From CAZDKK01 sp964603725 (GTDB lineage Bacteria > Eisenbacteria > RBG-16-71-46 > CAIMUX01 > WJJG01): 64,000 bases of DNA. Position 1 is the stretch's first letter. Each line of letters opens with the position of its first letter. This document shows positions 1 through 8,875 of the stretch, in pieces. The stretch covers positions 1 to 64,000 of the forward strand of contig CAZRWW010000023.1 of the NCBI GenBank assembly GCA_964603725.1, written 5' to 3'. The translations under genes and the position numbers were made by a program. The notes under the pieces are model-generated. The model did not search any database. It was not told the origin of the DNA and saw only the letters and a program-made list of their open reading frames with translations.

Positions 1-19
1 TCCGGTTGGGCCTATACAC

Positions 20-967
20 TCACACTTGTGTCCAAGAAGCCGGGGGCGGTACACCCACCTCGTGGGCGACGGTCGCCTGGGTCGCCGCGTTCGGGCCGGT
101 CCAGACGTAGTGCATCATCGGATAGAGCCGCCGGTAGCGCACGCCGAAGTTGCCCAGGGGATAGGTGAAGGCGGAATAGGAGCTCGACTGGTAGGCGAAC
201 AAGAGCTCGTAGGAACGGAACGCCAGCCGTCCATCGACTTCACTTCTTGCATGAGCTCGCAGGTCGGCGGGCAAGCCGGCGATGAGCGCATCAACCACGA
301 ACTTGGTCAGCGCTTGCATGTTCTTGCGAAACTCCCAGACGTTGGAGCCCGGCGCCACCCGCCGTGCCATGAACTTGTAGACATTGACGAAGCGGGGCTC
401 CTCACTACACGGGGCAGCGGCTCTTCCCGCACCCGACCCGCCGCCGGCGGCCCGCGCCAGCACGGCGTCGGGCTTCCCGGGCGGGGCGAGCAGGAAGACC
501 GCGGGATTGCTGGTGGTGTCCTCGGGCATCATGGCCCACCAGGTGTTCTCCGCCGTCATCGGCTCCGAGGGGCTGACATCACCGAAACCATAGACCCAGA
601 GGAGCGGGATGCTCTCTGCCGTCCGCTCCAGGAGCAGTTCCATCGGCTCGTCGCCGGTGTACTCGACGGAGAAACCGGCGGCGCCTTCGGGCGGCGCCAG
701 GGGGGATTCCACAATCCTCGCCACGGTGAGCGTGCCGCCGCCGCCATTGGGGAACGCAAAGGCCCCGCCCGAGATCGAATCGGCCATTGAACCGCCGGCG
801 TCGACCTGGACCGCGTAGGTCGTGGCGGGGCCGAGCACGAACTCTTCCTCGCCGCCATTGACCGGATCCAGGCGTGTTCGATCGGGAGAGCAAGAAGACG
901 TCCAGACGACGGCAAGCGCCAGGCACGCCGCGCGGGCGCCCCGGCTCGAGAATCCCATGCAGTCCAT
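20..967 (-). CDS. putative lipoprotein, unknown function; C-terminus possibly cut
   Basis: A 315-residue exported protein that I do not recognise. The chosen ATG has GGAGG 8 bases upstream. It is followed by a hydrophobic stretch and a lipobox-like TSSC at about residue 26, so an outer-surface lipoprotein is likely. The body is low in lysine and rich in glycine and alanine, with a basic helical segment (about 200-270) and a tyrosine-rich segment near the end. The last residues read TVAHEVG before diverging into VPPPASWTQV and a stop. HEVG is how zincin metalloprotease motifs (HExxH) often begin, and another frame stays open to the window edge, so a frameshift or chimeric end is possible. Divergent from the LVIVD protein downstream. 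Function unassigned. Confidence 0.6.
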   Translation of the reverse strand: MDCMGFSSRGARAACLALAVVWTSSCSPDRTRLDPVNGGEEEFVLGPATTYAVQVDAGGSMADSISGGAFAFPNGGGGTLTVARIVESPLAPPEGAAGFSVEYTGDEPMELLLERTAESIPLLWVYGFGDVSPSEPMTAENTWWAMMPEDTTSNPAVFLLAPPGKPDAVLARAAGGGSGAGRAAAPCSEEPRFVNVYKFMARRVAPGSNVWEFRKNMQALTKFVVDALIAGLPADLRAHARSEVDGRLAFRSYELLFAYQSSSYSAFTYPLGNFGVRYRRLYPMMHYVWTGPNAATQATVAHEVGVPPPASWTQV

Positions 968-1472
968 GCCCTGAACCTCCACGACCAAAGGATTTCGGCA
1001 GGCACTGGCAGCCGCGACGTCGCGGCGCGCCCAAAGCCCTGGAAGCGCAACCCGAATAGCAAACTCCGCCCTCCACTGCAATCGTCCCGCGAAGGGCGTT
1101 TGATGAGCGCGACACGCGGGTCAGGTCGATCCCGTTGACTCCACGCCCCCCTCCGCTGCAGCAGCGGGCTTGCCCCGGCGCGCCAGTTCCCGCTCGCTGC
1201 GCTCTTGAGCGAGCAACAGGCGGACAGAGCTTGTCGGCGCGGATGGGCAGTAGTAACATCTTCTTGTGGCGGCAGTTGTACATCTCGTGCCTGTATTGGG
1301 CAGCATGGTGACTCGTCAGATTCGAGACCTGAGCCGCGCCTCGGCGACAGGAGTCGACCATGGGAGGGACCAGGCCATGCAACCGCTCCAAACCAGCTCC
1401 GTCCTGCACCCATCAACCGCATGTTCCTCAATGGGCGTCGCCTCCGATGCGGGGAGAGAGAAGCGCGCCCGG
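968..1472. other. 505-bp divergent intergenic region
   Basis: This spacer separates the lipoprotein (minus strand) from the LVIVD protein (plus strand). I see no convincing gene or strong promoter in it. The one clear structure is a perfect 14-bp palindrome, CCGCGACGTCGCGG, at 1012-1025, about 45 bases upstream of the lipoprotein start. It could be an operator or chance in GC-rich DNA. Confidence 0.5.
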
Positions 1473-3635
1473 ATGCACCGCCTCCTGGCAGCACTCGCGG
1501 TGTCAGGCGCCTGCGTTGCCGGTACGGCGTGGGCCGAGTGCATCGAGTACGGCGATTACTTGCACTGGCTGAGCGGCGTGGACACCCCGGGGTACGCCTA
1601 CGCCGTGGCCCTCGCGGGCAACTTCGCGTACGTGGCGGACCATGCCGGAGGTCTCCAGGTCATCGACATCAGCGACCCCGCTGCGCCGCAGCTCGCGGGC
1701 GGCGCTGCCACGCCGGGCAATGCCATGGGCATTGCGGTCGCTGGTTCGCATGCCTATGTCGCCGATGGCCTGATGGGCCTTCAGATCATCGACATCTCGG
1801 ATCCCGGCAATCCCCAGATCGTGGGTGGCGTGGACACGCCCGACTTCGCCTGGGAGGTGGCGGTCTCGGGCGGTCAGGCCTACGTCGCGGATCGGCACGG
1901 CGGACTTCAGGTCATCGACATCGGCGACCCCGCGAACCCGCAGATCGTGACCGGTCTCGCCACACCCGGGGAAGCCTGGGGGGTGTGCATTGAGGGCTCC
2001 CACGTCTATGTCGCCGACTGGAACGCCGGCCTCCAGGTGGTCGACGTCTCGACTCCGGGGAGTCCCCAGATCGTCGGCAGCTACGACACGGCTGGCAATG
2101 CAGACGACGTGGCCGTGGCAGGCGCGTATGCCTACGTCGCAGATCGCACCAATGGGCTCGTGGCCATCGACGTCTCGAATCCCCAGAACCCGTTCTTCGT
2201 GGGCGGCGCCTACTGGCCGGCGGCCGCCGCCATCGGCGTGGCGGTCTCGGGCTCTTTCGCCTTCGTCGCCGCGAACAACGGTCTGCGCGCGATTGATGTC
2301 TCGGACCCCAGCCACTGCCGGATCGTGGGCGGCGCCGGTACGACGGCCGCCTGGGGCGTGGCCTGCGCGGGCACCTCGGCTTACGTCGCCGCGGGCGATC
2401 GCGGTCTCCAGGTGATCGATGCGACGAGCTCTCACAGCCCCGAGTTCGTCGGCAGCGTGGCGACGCCCGGCTCGGTTCACGACCTGGCGATCTTGGGCGG
2501 CTACCTCTGCATCGCCGATGGGGAATGGGGTCTCCAGGTGGTGGACATCACAATTCCGGAGAGCCCCGAGATCGTGGGAGCCTTGGACACGCCCGGCACC
2601 GCCTACGGAGTGGCCGTCGCGGGCGCGCACGCCTACGTCGCGGATGACACCTGCGGCCTCCAGATCATCGACATCGCGGATCCCCAGAGCCCGGCCATGG
2701 TGGGAACCGCGGCCGTGCCGGGCAGCGCGGGCAACGTGTCGGTCAACGGCAGCTACGCCTATGTTGTGGGGGGAGACCTCGAGGACATGGGACTCCACGT
2801 GATCGACGTCGCCGATCCGCAGAACCCCCAAACGGTGGGCTTCGTCTACACCCCCGGCCAACCGATCGACATCGCAATCGGGGGCAACTCCGCGTTCGTC
2901 GCCGACGGCGACTCCGGGCTTCAGGCGATCGACATCACGGACCCCGCCAACCCCGTGATCGTGGGCACGCTGGACACACCGGGCTATGCGATGGGTGTGG
3001 CGATCACCAGCACGCATGCCTTCGTCGCCGACTACCTGTGCGGTCTGCAGGTCATCGACATCGCGGACCCCCAGAATCTCACCATTGTGGCCAGCCTGGA
3101 CACGCCGGGAAGGCCGGACGATGTGGTTCTCTCGGGCACCCACGCCTACCTGACCAGCGCTGGGGGTCTCCAGGTCGTCGATGTCTCGGATCCCCTGCTG
3201 CCCCGGTTCGTGGGGGGCGTCAGCCACCCGTACTACTGGAGCCTGTTCCGGACCGCCGTCGCGGGCACCTTCGTGTTCTCGGGAAGCCGGGAGATGCTCC
3301 TGGTGTATCCCGCTCAGTGCGAGTCCCCGAGTGCCGTGGAAGAGCTCGATGGAGTCCGTGCGCCCGTGCGTCTCCAGGTGATGCTCGACCGGAACGTGCC
3401 CGGGGCGGCGATACGCTTTCACACCCAGGCGGATGGGCCGGCCAGGATCACTCTCTACGATGCTTCCGGACGGCTGGTCCGCGAGCTCTTCGCCGGGGTC
3501 CTGCAGGCCGGCGATCACGGTGTCCGTTGGGAGGGCCGCGGCGCGAGCGGCAGTCCGGCCGCCGAAGGCATCTACTTCGTGCGGGCGGCAACCGCCGAGG
3601 GCATCGGGACCGCGCGGTTTGTGGCGGCTTGGTGA
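1473..3635 (+). CDS. secreted LVIVD-repeat protein with FlgD-like C-terminal tail
   Basis: A 720-residue exported protein. The start MHRLLAALAV was chosen because a typical signal peptide ending in AWA follows, with GGAGAG about 12 bases upstream. Residues 30-610 hold about 14 repeats of roughly 43 residues, each of the form AYVAD..GLQVIDISDP..PQIVG..TPG, the LVIVD repeat, which builds a beta-propeller-like surface domain. The last 85 residues form a FlgD/T9SS-like beta sandwich (ITLYDASGRLVREL, then GVRWEGRG, then GIYFVRAAT). This same tail occurs on five other proteins in the window and probably serves in export or anchoring. The ligand of the repeats is unknown; adhesion or scaffolding is inferred only. 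Confidence 0.88.
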   Translation: MHRLLAALAVSGACVAGTAWAECIEYGDYLHWLSGVDTPGYAYAVALAGNFAYVADHAGGLQVIDISDPAAPQLAGGAATPGNAMGIAVAGSHAYVADGLMGLQIIDISDPGNPQIVGGVDTPDFAWEVAVSGGQAYVADRHGGLQVIDIGDPANPQIVTGLATPGEAWGVCIEGSHVYVADWNAGLQVVDVSTPGSPQIVGSYDTAGNADDVAVAGAYAYVADRTNGLVAIDVSNPQNPFFVGGAYWPAAAAIGVAVSGSFAFVAANNGLRAIDVSDPSHCRIVGGAGTTAAWGVACAGTSAYVAAGDRGLQVIDATSSHSPEFVGSVATPGSVHDLAILGGYLCIADGEWGLQVVDITIPESPEIVGALDTPGTAYGVAVAGAHAYVADDTCGLQIIDIADPQSPAMVGTAAVPGSAGNVSVNGSYAYVVGGDLEDMGLHVIDVADPQNPQTVGFVYTPGQPIDIAIGGNSAFVADGDSGLQAIDITDPANPVIVGTLDTPGYAMGVAITSTHAFVADYLCGLQVIDIADPQNLTIVASLDTPGRPDDVVLSGTHAYLTSAGGLQVVDVSDPLLPRFVGGVSHPYYWSLFRTAVAGTFVFSGSREMLLVYPAQCESPSAVEELDGVRAPVRLQVMLDRNVPGAAIRFHTQADGPARITLYDASGRLVRELFAGVLQAGDHGVRWEGRGASGSPAAEGIYFVRAATAEGIGTARFVAAW

Positions 3636-3686
3636 GGGTCGGTCCGCGACGCCGCTGCGTGAGCGGTCGCCGACGTGACGCTTCCC

Positions 3687-3744
3687 CGCGGGGAACCCGC
3701 CGCGAACCCGCGGGGAACCCGCGGCGAACCCGCGGCGAGCCCGC
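3687..3744. repeat. 11-bp tandem repeat between convergent genes
   Basis: Five imperfect copies of an 11-bp unit (consensus CGCGGCGAACC, with CGCGGGGAACC variants) run from 3687 to 3741. They end next to the carbonic anhydrase stop codon. No long open frame or T-tract accompanies them. They occupy the space where the LVIVD gene and the carbonic anhydrase gene converge and might fold as a GC-rich transcription block. Confidence 0.75.
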
Positions 3745-4341
3745 CTAGAGCAGTTCGATCCTGCCGGTCTCCAGATCGTAGTAGGCCGCCACGAGCCGGA
3801 GCCGCTGCTCGGCGACCGCGGCGGCGATGATGGCGCTTTCCTCCTGCAGCCGCGCTGCCGTTCGCTTTGCCAGGATCCGCGCGGCCTGATCGACGGGATC
3901 GCCGGACGCCTGCCGGGCCTCCCGGCAGGCCGGCTCGATCAGCGCCGCCAGCTTGGGCAGTTGCCCGGCGGTGGCTTCCCCGTGCAGCGTCGCGGTGACC
4001 GCGCCGCACGAGCTGTGACCGAGGACCATCACGAGCGGCACGCCCAGGTGCGCGACGGCGTATTCCACGCTGGCGACGATGTGCTCGGTCGCCACGTTGC
4101 CGGCGACGCGCAGCACGAAGAGGTCGCCCAGCCCCTGATCGAAGACGACCTCGGGCGGGATGCGCGAGTCGGCGCAGCCGAGAATCGCGGCGAAGGGCTT
4201 CTGGCCGGCAAGGAGCCGGGCGCGGCGCTCCGCCGAACGATTCGGGTTCTCCATGCGGCCGGCGATGAAGCGGGCGTTGCCGGCGATCAGGCGCTCCAGA
4301 GCCTCGCAGGCGGCGGTCTGCCGTGCGGTGCTGTTGTCCAT
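3745..4341 (-). CDS. beta-class carbonic anhydrase
   Basis: Catalyses reversible hydration of CO2 to bicarbonate in the cytoplasm. This 198-residue protein matches the usual length of the bacterial beta class. Zinc ligands are visible: Cys56 in GCADSRIPPE, and His109 and Cys112 in GHSSCGA, with the Asp58-Arg60 dyad between them. The start ATG has a strong purine-rich RBS (GGGGGGAGGG) 5 bases upstream; an in-frame start 5 codons earlier is less likely. The gene stands alone, convergent with the LVIVD gene. Bicarbonate made here would feed the pyruvate carboxylase at 42303, but that link is inference. Confidence 0.95.
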   Translation of the reverse strand: MDNSTARQTAACEALERLIAGNARFIAGRMENPNRSAERRARLLAGQKPFAAILGCADSRIPPEVVFDQGLGDLFVLRVAGNVATEHIVASVEYAVAHLGVPLVMVLGHSSCGAVTATLHGEATAGQLPKLAALIEPACREARQASGDPVDQAARILAKRTAARLQEESAIIAAAVAEQRLRLVAAYYDLETGRIELL

Positions 4342-4483
4342 GGTCCCTCCCCCCACTGCGCTGCAAGTTGCCGTCGCGGCGCGGGCCCCTGGGGCCGGTG
4401 GCCGGGCGCCGCTGTGGTTGATGTCCCAAGATCAAACACCAGCTCCCCGCATGCGGCAAGCCCGGACGTCGGCCGGGCCCGGG

Positions 4484-4585
4484 CGCGGCCCGGGACTCGG
4501 CTGCGACCGGGACTCGGCACCGTCCGGAACTCGGCGCCCCCCGGAACCCGGCACCGTCCGGAACTCGGCGCCCCCCGGAACCCGG
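4484..4585. repeat. 17-bp minisatellite, six units
   Basis: Six head-to-tail copies of a 17-bp unit ending in CGGGACTCGG, CCGGAACTCGG or CCGGAACCCGG. The last four units form two perfect copies of a 34-bp super-unit (4518-4551 and 4552-4585). The array lies just upstream of the FG-GAP gene promoter region and is not part of any supported gene. Confidence 0.85.
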
Positions 4586-4591
4586 CGGGCG

Positions 4592-4618
4592 TTGCCATCA
4601 TCCCACCCGTGTTACAAT
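4592..4618 (+). promoter_or_regulatory. candidate sigma70 promoter for FG-GAP gene
   Basis: TTGCCA (4592-4597) and TACAAT (4613-4618) are separated by 15 bases, slightly short of the ideal 17. They sit about 50 bases upstream of the start codon and directly after the 17-bp repeat array. The -10 stands out in GC-rich surroundings. Moderate to low confidence because the spacing is not ideal. Confidence 0.4.
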
Positions 4619-4667
4619 CGACTCGCCTGAGGCAGGCGCTTGAACCACCCTTGCACGGAGGTCCGCC

Positions 4668-6398
4668 ATGAGCACTCGCCCCCTCCCGGCCCGCCCATCC
4701 GCCCGCGCCCTCACCCGGCCGCCAGTGAGCGCATTCGCCCCCGCGGTCCTCTGGACGCTCACGAGCGCGATCATGGGCGCCGTCTTCGCTCCCCCCGCGG
4801 CCCAGGCCGTCGGTCTGGAACCCGGCTGGCCCTACACCACCGGCTACAGCGTCTCCCAGTCCGGCGTGGCGGCTCAGTTCGACAACGATCTGGCGCTGGA
4901 GATCGGCATCGCCTCGCAGGACGGCTATGCCTACATTCTCAACCATGACGGGTCGGTCCTGCCCGGATGGCCCCGCTACATGGGCCCCGCCCTGTGGCCG
5001 GACCAGTATGCCTACTTCTGCTCCTCGCCCGCCGCGGTCGACCTCGATGGGGACGGCCGGGACGAGCTCGTCGTGGGCAACTTCGACGGCCGGCTCTATG
5101 CCTTCCGCCGTGACGGCACGTCCCTGCCCGGGTTCCCGGTTGCGCTCAGCTTCATGACCTTCTCCACCCCGGCGTGCGGCGACATCGACGGGGACGGTCG
5201 GCTCGAGATCGTGCTCGGCGACAACCACGGCTACATCTACGCCTTCAATCACGACGGCACGCCCTGCTCGGGTTTCCCCTATGCGACCCCGTACGTGGTG
5301 CGCAACTCCGCCGCGCTCGGGGATCTCGACGGCGACGGCTATGATGAGATCGCGATCACGGCCGATAACAGCTCGTACAACCTGGTGGTGCTGGACGGCA
5401 ACGGGCAGATGATGCCGGGCTTCCCGCGTCTCATCGGCGTGTCCGGGGCCGGCGCATCACCCAGTCTCGCCGACATCGACGCCGACGGTCAGCTCGACAT
5501 CGTCATCGGGGCGCGCGACGGCACGATCCACTGCCTGCGGCACGACGGCTCCTACCTGCCCGGCTGGCCCATCGACGCGGGCTACTCGACGCACAGCTCG
5601 GCCGCGATCGCCAATCTCGACGCCGACCCGGAGCTCGAGTTCGTCTTCGGCATGAACGACTCCCAGGTGCGCGTGTACAACCACGACGCCACACTGCTGC
5701 CGGGCTGGCCGCAGGCGACGTCGTACTCGGTCTTCTCCTCGCCCTCGATCGGCGATCTCGACGGCGACGGCGTGCTCGAGATCGTGGTCGGGGAAAACAC
5801 GGGCAAGGTCTACGCCTGGGAAATCGACGGCACCCCCTTGCCCGGCTTCCCGCTCACCGACGCCACCTACACGATCTACTCCTCGCCCCTGCTCGCCGAC
5901 CTGGACCACGATGGCCATCTGGAGCTGCTGGTGGGCTGCAACGACACCCGGATCTACTGCTGGGATCTGGGACCCGACACGTACAACCCGGAGAGTCTGC
6001 CCTGGCCCAAGTGGCGCTGCCATTCCGACAACGATGCCACCGTTCCCGCCGTCGATCCTGCTAGCGTCGCGGCGACGATCACGGCCGCACGGGGGCTGCG
6101 CGTCTGGCCGAATCCACTGCGCGAGAGCACGTGCATCTCGTATCGGCTGGACGAGGCGGGACCGGCGACGATCACCATTCACGATGCGTCGGGGCGGCGC
6201 GTTCGCAGCCTGGAGCGCGCGGCGGGCGGGACGCTCGGCGCGCGGATGGGTAGCGCCGCGGGAAGATCGAGCGTCGCCGGCGCGATCACCTGGGACGGGC
6301 GCGATGATCGCGGCCGGACGCTTCCTCCCGGCCTCTACCTCGTTCGTCTCAGCGCCGGCGGGACGGCGCAGTCCGCGCGGGTGCTGGTGCTACGGTAG
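4668..6398 (+). CDS. secreted FG-GAP/VCBS beta-propeller protein with FlgD-like tail
   Basis: A 576-residue exported protein. The N-terminus is a long, basic then hydrophobic leader ending near AQAVG (about residue 45). At least seven calcium-binding loops of the DxDGDGxxE type follow, for example VDLDGDGRDELVVG, GDIDGDGRLEIVLG and GDLDGDGVLEIVVG. Each is paired with an LPGWP or LPGFP turn, typical of FG-GAP/integrin-like propellers. Residues from about 480 form the FlgD/T9SS-like C-terminal sandwich (WPNPLRESTCISYRLDEAG, DASGRRVRSL, WDGRDDRG, GLYLVRLSAGG). The RBS GGAGG lies 9 bases upstream of the ATG. Likely surface-exposed; binding partner unknown. Confidence 0.88.
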   Translation: MSTRPLPARPSARALTRPPVSAFAPAVLWTLTSAIMGAVFAPPAAQAVGLEPGWPYTTGYSVSQSGVAAQFDNDLALEIGIASQDGYAYILNHDGSVLPGWPRYMGPALWPDQYAYFCSSPAAVDLDGDGRDELVVGNFDGRLYAFRRDGTSLPGFPVALSFMTFSTPACGDIDGDGRLEIVLGDNHGYIYAFNHDGTPCSGFPYATPYVVRNSAALGDLDGDGYDEIAITADNSSYNLVVLDGNGQMMPGFPRLIGVSGAGASPSLADIDADGQLDIVIGARDGTIHCLRHDGSYLPGWPIDAGYSTHSSAAIANLDADPELEFVFGMNDSQVRVYNHDATLLPGWPQATSYSVFSSPSIGDLDGDGVLEIVVGENTGKVYAWEIDGTPLPGFPLTDATYTIYSSPLLADLDHDGHLELLVGCNDTRIYCWDLGPDTYNPESLPWPKWRCHSDNDATVPAVDPASVAATITAARGLRVWPNPLRESTCISYRLDEAGPATITIHDASGRRVRSLERAAGGTLGARMGSAAGRSSVAGAITWDGRDDRGRTLPPGLYLVRLSAGGTAQSARVLVLR

Positions 6399-6521
6399 GC
6401 CCGGGTGCTGCCTGACCGCGGGGGCAGGCGGCGAGTGCCAGCTTGCGGGAGCGCGGCAGAGGGTTTATCCGGCTTGTTTCAACGAATCGGATCGTCCGTC
6501 CCTTGATGCCGGGGTTTCAGC

Positions 6522-7339
6522 ATGAACGCCTTGGTCGTCTGCGGCAGCCCGCGCGGTCGCCGGTCGGGATCCTTCCGGCTGGGATCCAGATTCGCTTCGG
6601 GTCTGCGTGATGCGGGCTGGCACACCGACGAGGTGCTCCTGACCGACCTCGAGATCCGTCCGTGCCTTGGTTGNNNNNNNNNNTGCGGTTTGGGTTCATT
6701 TCGGTGGGGTTAAGTTTTTGTTTGGGTTTGGGGTTTGGGGGGTTGGAAAACGACGTTGGGGACCTTTACGTACTAGTGATCCGTCCGTGCCTTGGTTGTC
6801 GGAGTTGCTGGACCGCGACGCCCGGACGGTGCGTCCAGGCAGATGACATGGCCGGCATCCTGGCGAAGTATCGGGACCTGGACCTGGTCGTCCTGTCCAC
6901 GCCGCTCTACTTCTACACCCTGCCGGGTCCGGTCAAGACCTTCGTGGATCGCCAGCTCCCTCTCTACCTGAACCACTTCCTGCGGGCCACCGGCCGCTCG
7001 CCGGATCCCACGCTGATCTCCATGGATCGGGTCCGGTTCTTTCTGATCTCGCTGTGCGGATTCCGCGACGGCTCTTGCTTCGATACGCTCTCGGCGACGA
7101 TGCGCAAGATCCACGGCCGGGCCTACGCCGGGGAGCTGCTGGTGCCGTTCGCGAGCGACATCGCCGGCGACGAGAGCGAGCAGGTGTTCTCCGATCTCTA
7201 CGAGCTGCTCCAGCAAGCCGGCCGCGAGTTCGGGCGTGACGGGCAGCTCTCGGCTGAAACTGAGCGGCGCTACGAGCGCCTCGCCACCATCGACGAAGCC
7301 CGAATGAAAGAGATCGCCTCCCGGCGCGAATCCTCGTGA
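6522..7339 (+). pseudogene. iron-sulfur flavoprotein / NAD(P)H-dependent FMN reductase, split by an assembly artefact
   Basis: The gene is written in two frames: 6522-6673 encodes the flavodoxin-like start (MNALVVCGSPRGRRSGSF) and 6799-7339 the rest. The 21 bases at 6653-6673 recur exactly at 6778-6798. Removing the 125 bases 6674-6798 joins the frames perfectly into a 230-residue protein. The joined text reads RPCLGCRSCW followed by RCVQADDM, the C-x2-C-x2-C-x6-C cluster of iron-sulfur flavoproteins, then STPLYFYTLPGPVKTFVDR. In the family, FMN and a 4Fe-4S cluster mediate electron transfer; the natural substrate here is unknown. I regard the real gene as intact. Confidence 0.85.
6674..6798. 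other. assembly gap plus spurious 115-bp segment
   Basis: Ten N (6674-6683) are followed by 94 bases of G/T-rich text (runs such as TTTGGGTTTGGGG) unlike anything nearby. They end in TACTAGT and then an exact 21-base repeat of the pre-gap sequence. The composition resembles the degraded tail of a read or vector/primer sequence (GGAAAACGACG recalls an M13 primer site, ACTAGT is a SpeI site). Removing it restores the reading frame. Confidence 0.85.
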
Positions 7340-7399
7340 GGCCCGCGGCGCACCGCCGCCGGACACCCAGGGAGCGCTTCACGAGGAGTCGGACACTAG

Positions 7400-8830
7400 A
7401 TGAGCACCGCGCCAAGCCTGTCAGGATCGCCGCCCGCCCCGGGCGGCATGCGAGAGCTCCTCGCCGTGGCGCTGCCCATGGTCGTCTCGCAATCCGCCGA
7501 GACGATCATGATGTTCTCGACCCGAGTGTTCCTCTCCTGGGTGCACCCTGAGTACATGAGCGCGGCCATGGCCGGCGGTCTCACGGCCTTCATGTTCCTG
7601 ACCTTCTTCATCGGCCTGACCGGATACTCGACCGCCCTGGTGGCCCAGCACCTGGGCGCGGGCCAGCCGCGCCGCTGCCCGGTCGTGGTGAGCCAGGCGG
7701 TCATCATCGCCGTGCTCGCCTATCCCCTGATGCTGCTCCTGATCCCGGTTGGCTATCGCCTATTCGCGGCCGCGCATCTGGCGCCCGAGCAGATCGGGCC
7801 GCAGCGCGAGTACTTCCGCATCCTCATGTACGGCGCGGTGATCGCCCTGCTGCGCAACAGCCTGAGCGGCTTCTTCAGCGGGCTGGGGCGCACCCGCGTG
7901 GTCATGGGCGCCACCGGCCTGGCCATGGCGGTCAACGTCGCCGTGAGCTACGTGCTCATCTTCGGTCACCTGGGGCTGCCGGCCTTGGGCATCCGGGGGG
8001 CCGCCCTGGGCGTGCTCGCCGGCAGCTTCTCCGGGTTGGTCGTGCTCACCGTGGCCTTTTTCCGACCCGCCATTCGGCGGCAGTTCGGCGTGGTGGCGGG
8101 TCTGAGGCTCGATCTGCCTCTCATGCGGCGTCTCTTGCGCTTCGGGTCGCCAACCGGGCTGGAGCTGTTCCTGAACATCATGGCCTTCAACGTGCTTGTA
8201 CAGACATTCCATTCCTACGGGGTCACCCAGGCGGCGGCGATGACCATCGCCTTCAGCTGGGACATGGTGTCGTTCGTGCCGCTGTTGGGCGTGAACATCG
8301 GCGTCATCAGCCTGGTCGGCCGCTACATGGGCGCCCGCGATCCCGACACCGCTCACAAGGTCACGCATTCGGCGCTCAAGCTGGCGCTCATCTACTCCAC
8401 GTGCACCTTCGCCATCTACAGCCTGTTTCCGCATCAGCTCGTGGAGCTCTTCCGCACCCGGCAAGACGCGGCCGCCTTCGCGGAGGTTCGCCCGCTGGCC
8501 GTCTTCATGCTCAGGCTGGTCGCGCTCTACGTGACCGCCGATGCGATCGGCATCGTCTTCGGCGGGGCCCTGCGCGGCGCGGGCGACACGTTCAAGACGA
8601 TGCTCCTGTCGGTCAGCGGCCATTGGGCCATGGCGGCGGCCGGGATCCTGCTCGTGCGCGTCTTTCACGTCCCGCCCCGCGTCACCTGGTGCATGGTCGT
8701 CGTGGCGGTGTTGGGGCTGGGCGCCGTCCTCTATCTGCGCTATCGTTCGGGACACTGGCGGCGAATCCGCATGGTCGAGGCGGCTCCGGAGGCGCGCGCC
8801 CCGGGGCTGCCGGTCGTGGAGCAGGCTTGA
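7400..8830 (+). CDS. MATE-family efflux transporter
   Basis: A 476-residue polytopic inner-membrane protein with about 12 hydrophobic segments and the two-lobed internal repeat of the MATE/MOP superfamily. It starts with MRELLAVALPMVVSQSAETIMMF after a short polar leader. The second lobe begins near FGSPTGLELFLNIMAFN and carries the conserved GGALRGAGDTF segment near residue 395. Family members export cationic drugs or metabolites using Na+ or H+ gradients; the substrate here cannot be read. It follows the flavoprotein by 60 bases and precedes dinB by 45, so co-transcription is possible. GAGGAG lies 11 bases upstream of the start. Confidence 0.92.
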   Translation: MSTAPSLSGSPPAPGGMRELLAVALPMVVSQSAETIMMFSTRVFLSWVHPEYMSAAMAGGLTAFMFLTFFIGLTGYSTALVAQHLGAGQPRRCPVVVSQAVIIAVLAYPLMLLLIPVGYRLFAAAHLAPEQIGPQREYFRILMYGAVIALLRNSLSGFFSGLGRTRVVMGATGLAMAVNVAVSYVLIFGHLGLPALGIRGAALGVLAGSFSGLVVLTVAFFRPAIRRQFGVVAGLRLDLPLMRRLLRFGSPTGLELFLNIMAFNVLVQTFHSYGVTQAAAMTIAFSWDMVSFVPLLGVNIGVISLVGRYMGARDPDTAHKVTHSALKLALIYSTCTFAIYSLFPHQLVELFRTRQDAAAFAEVRPLAVFMLRLVALYVTADAIGIVFGGALRGAGDTFKTMLLSVSGHWAMAAAGILLVRVFHVPPRVTWCMVVVAVLGLGAVLYLRYRSGHWRRIRMVEAAPEARAPGLPVVEQA

Positions 8831-8875
8831 TCGGGCTTGAGGCGCCCCGGGCGGTCTCGCAGCCGAGGTAGCGCC

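Noticed and set aside
4484..4585. Possible CRISPR array
   Set aside because: Units are 17 bp and contiguous, with no unique spacers and no cas genes in the window.
6684..6777. G-rich runs that look like a G-quadruplex or a small insertion element
   Set aside because: They lie next to the N run, end in a repeated 21-mer and break an otherwise intact gene, so an assembly artefact is more likely.
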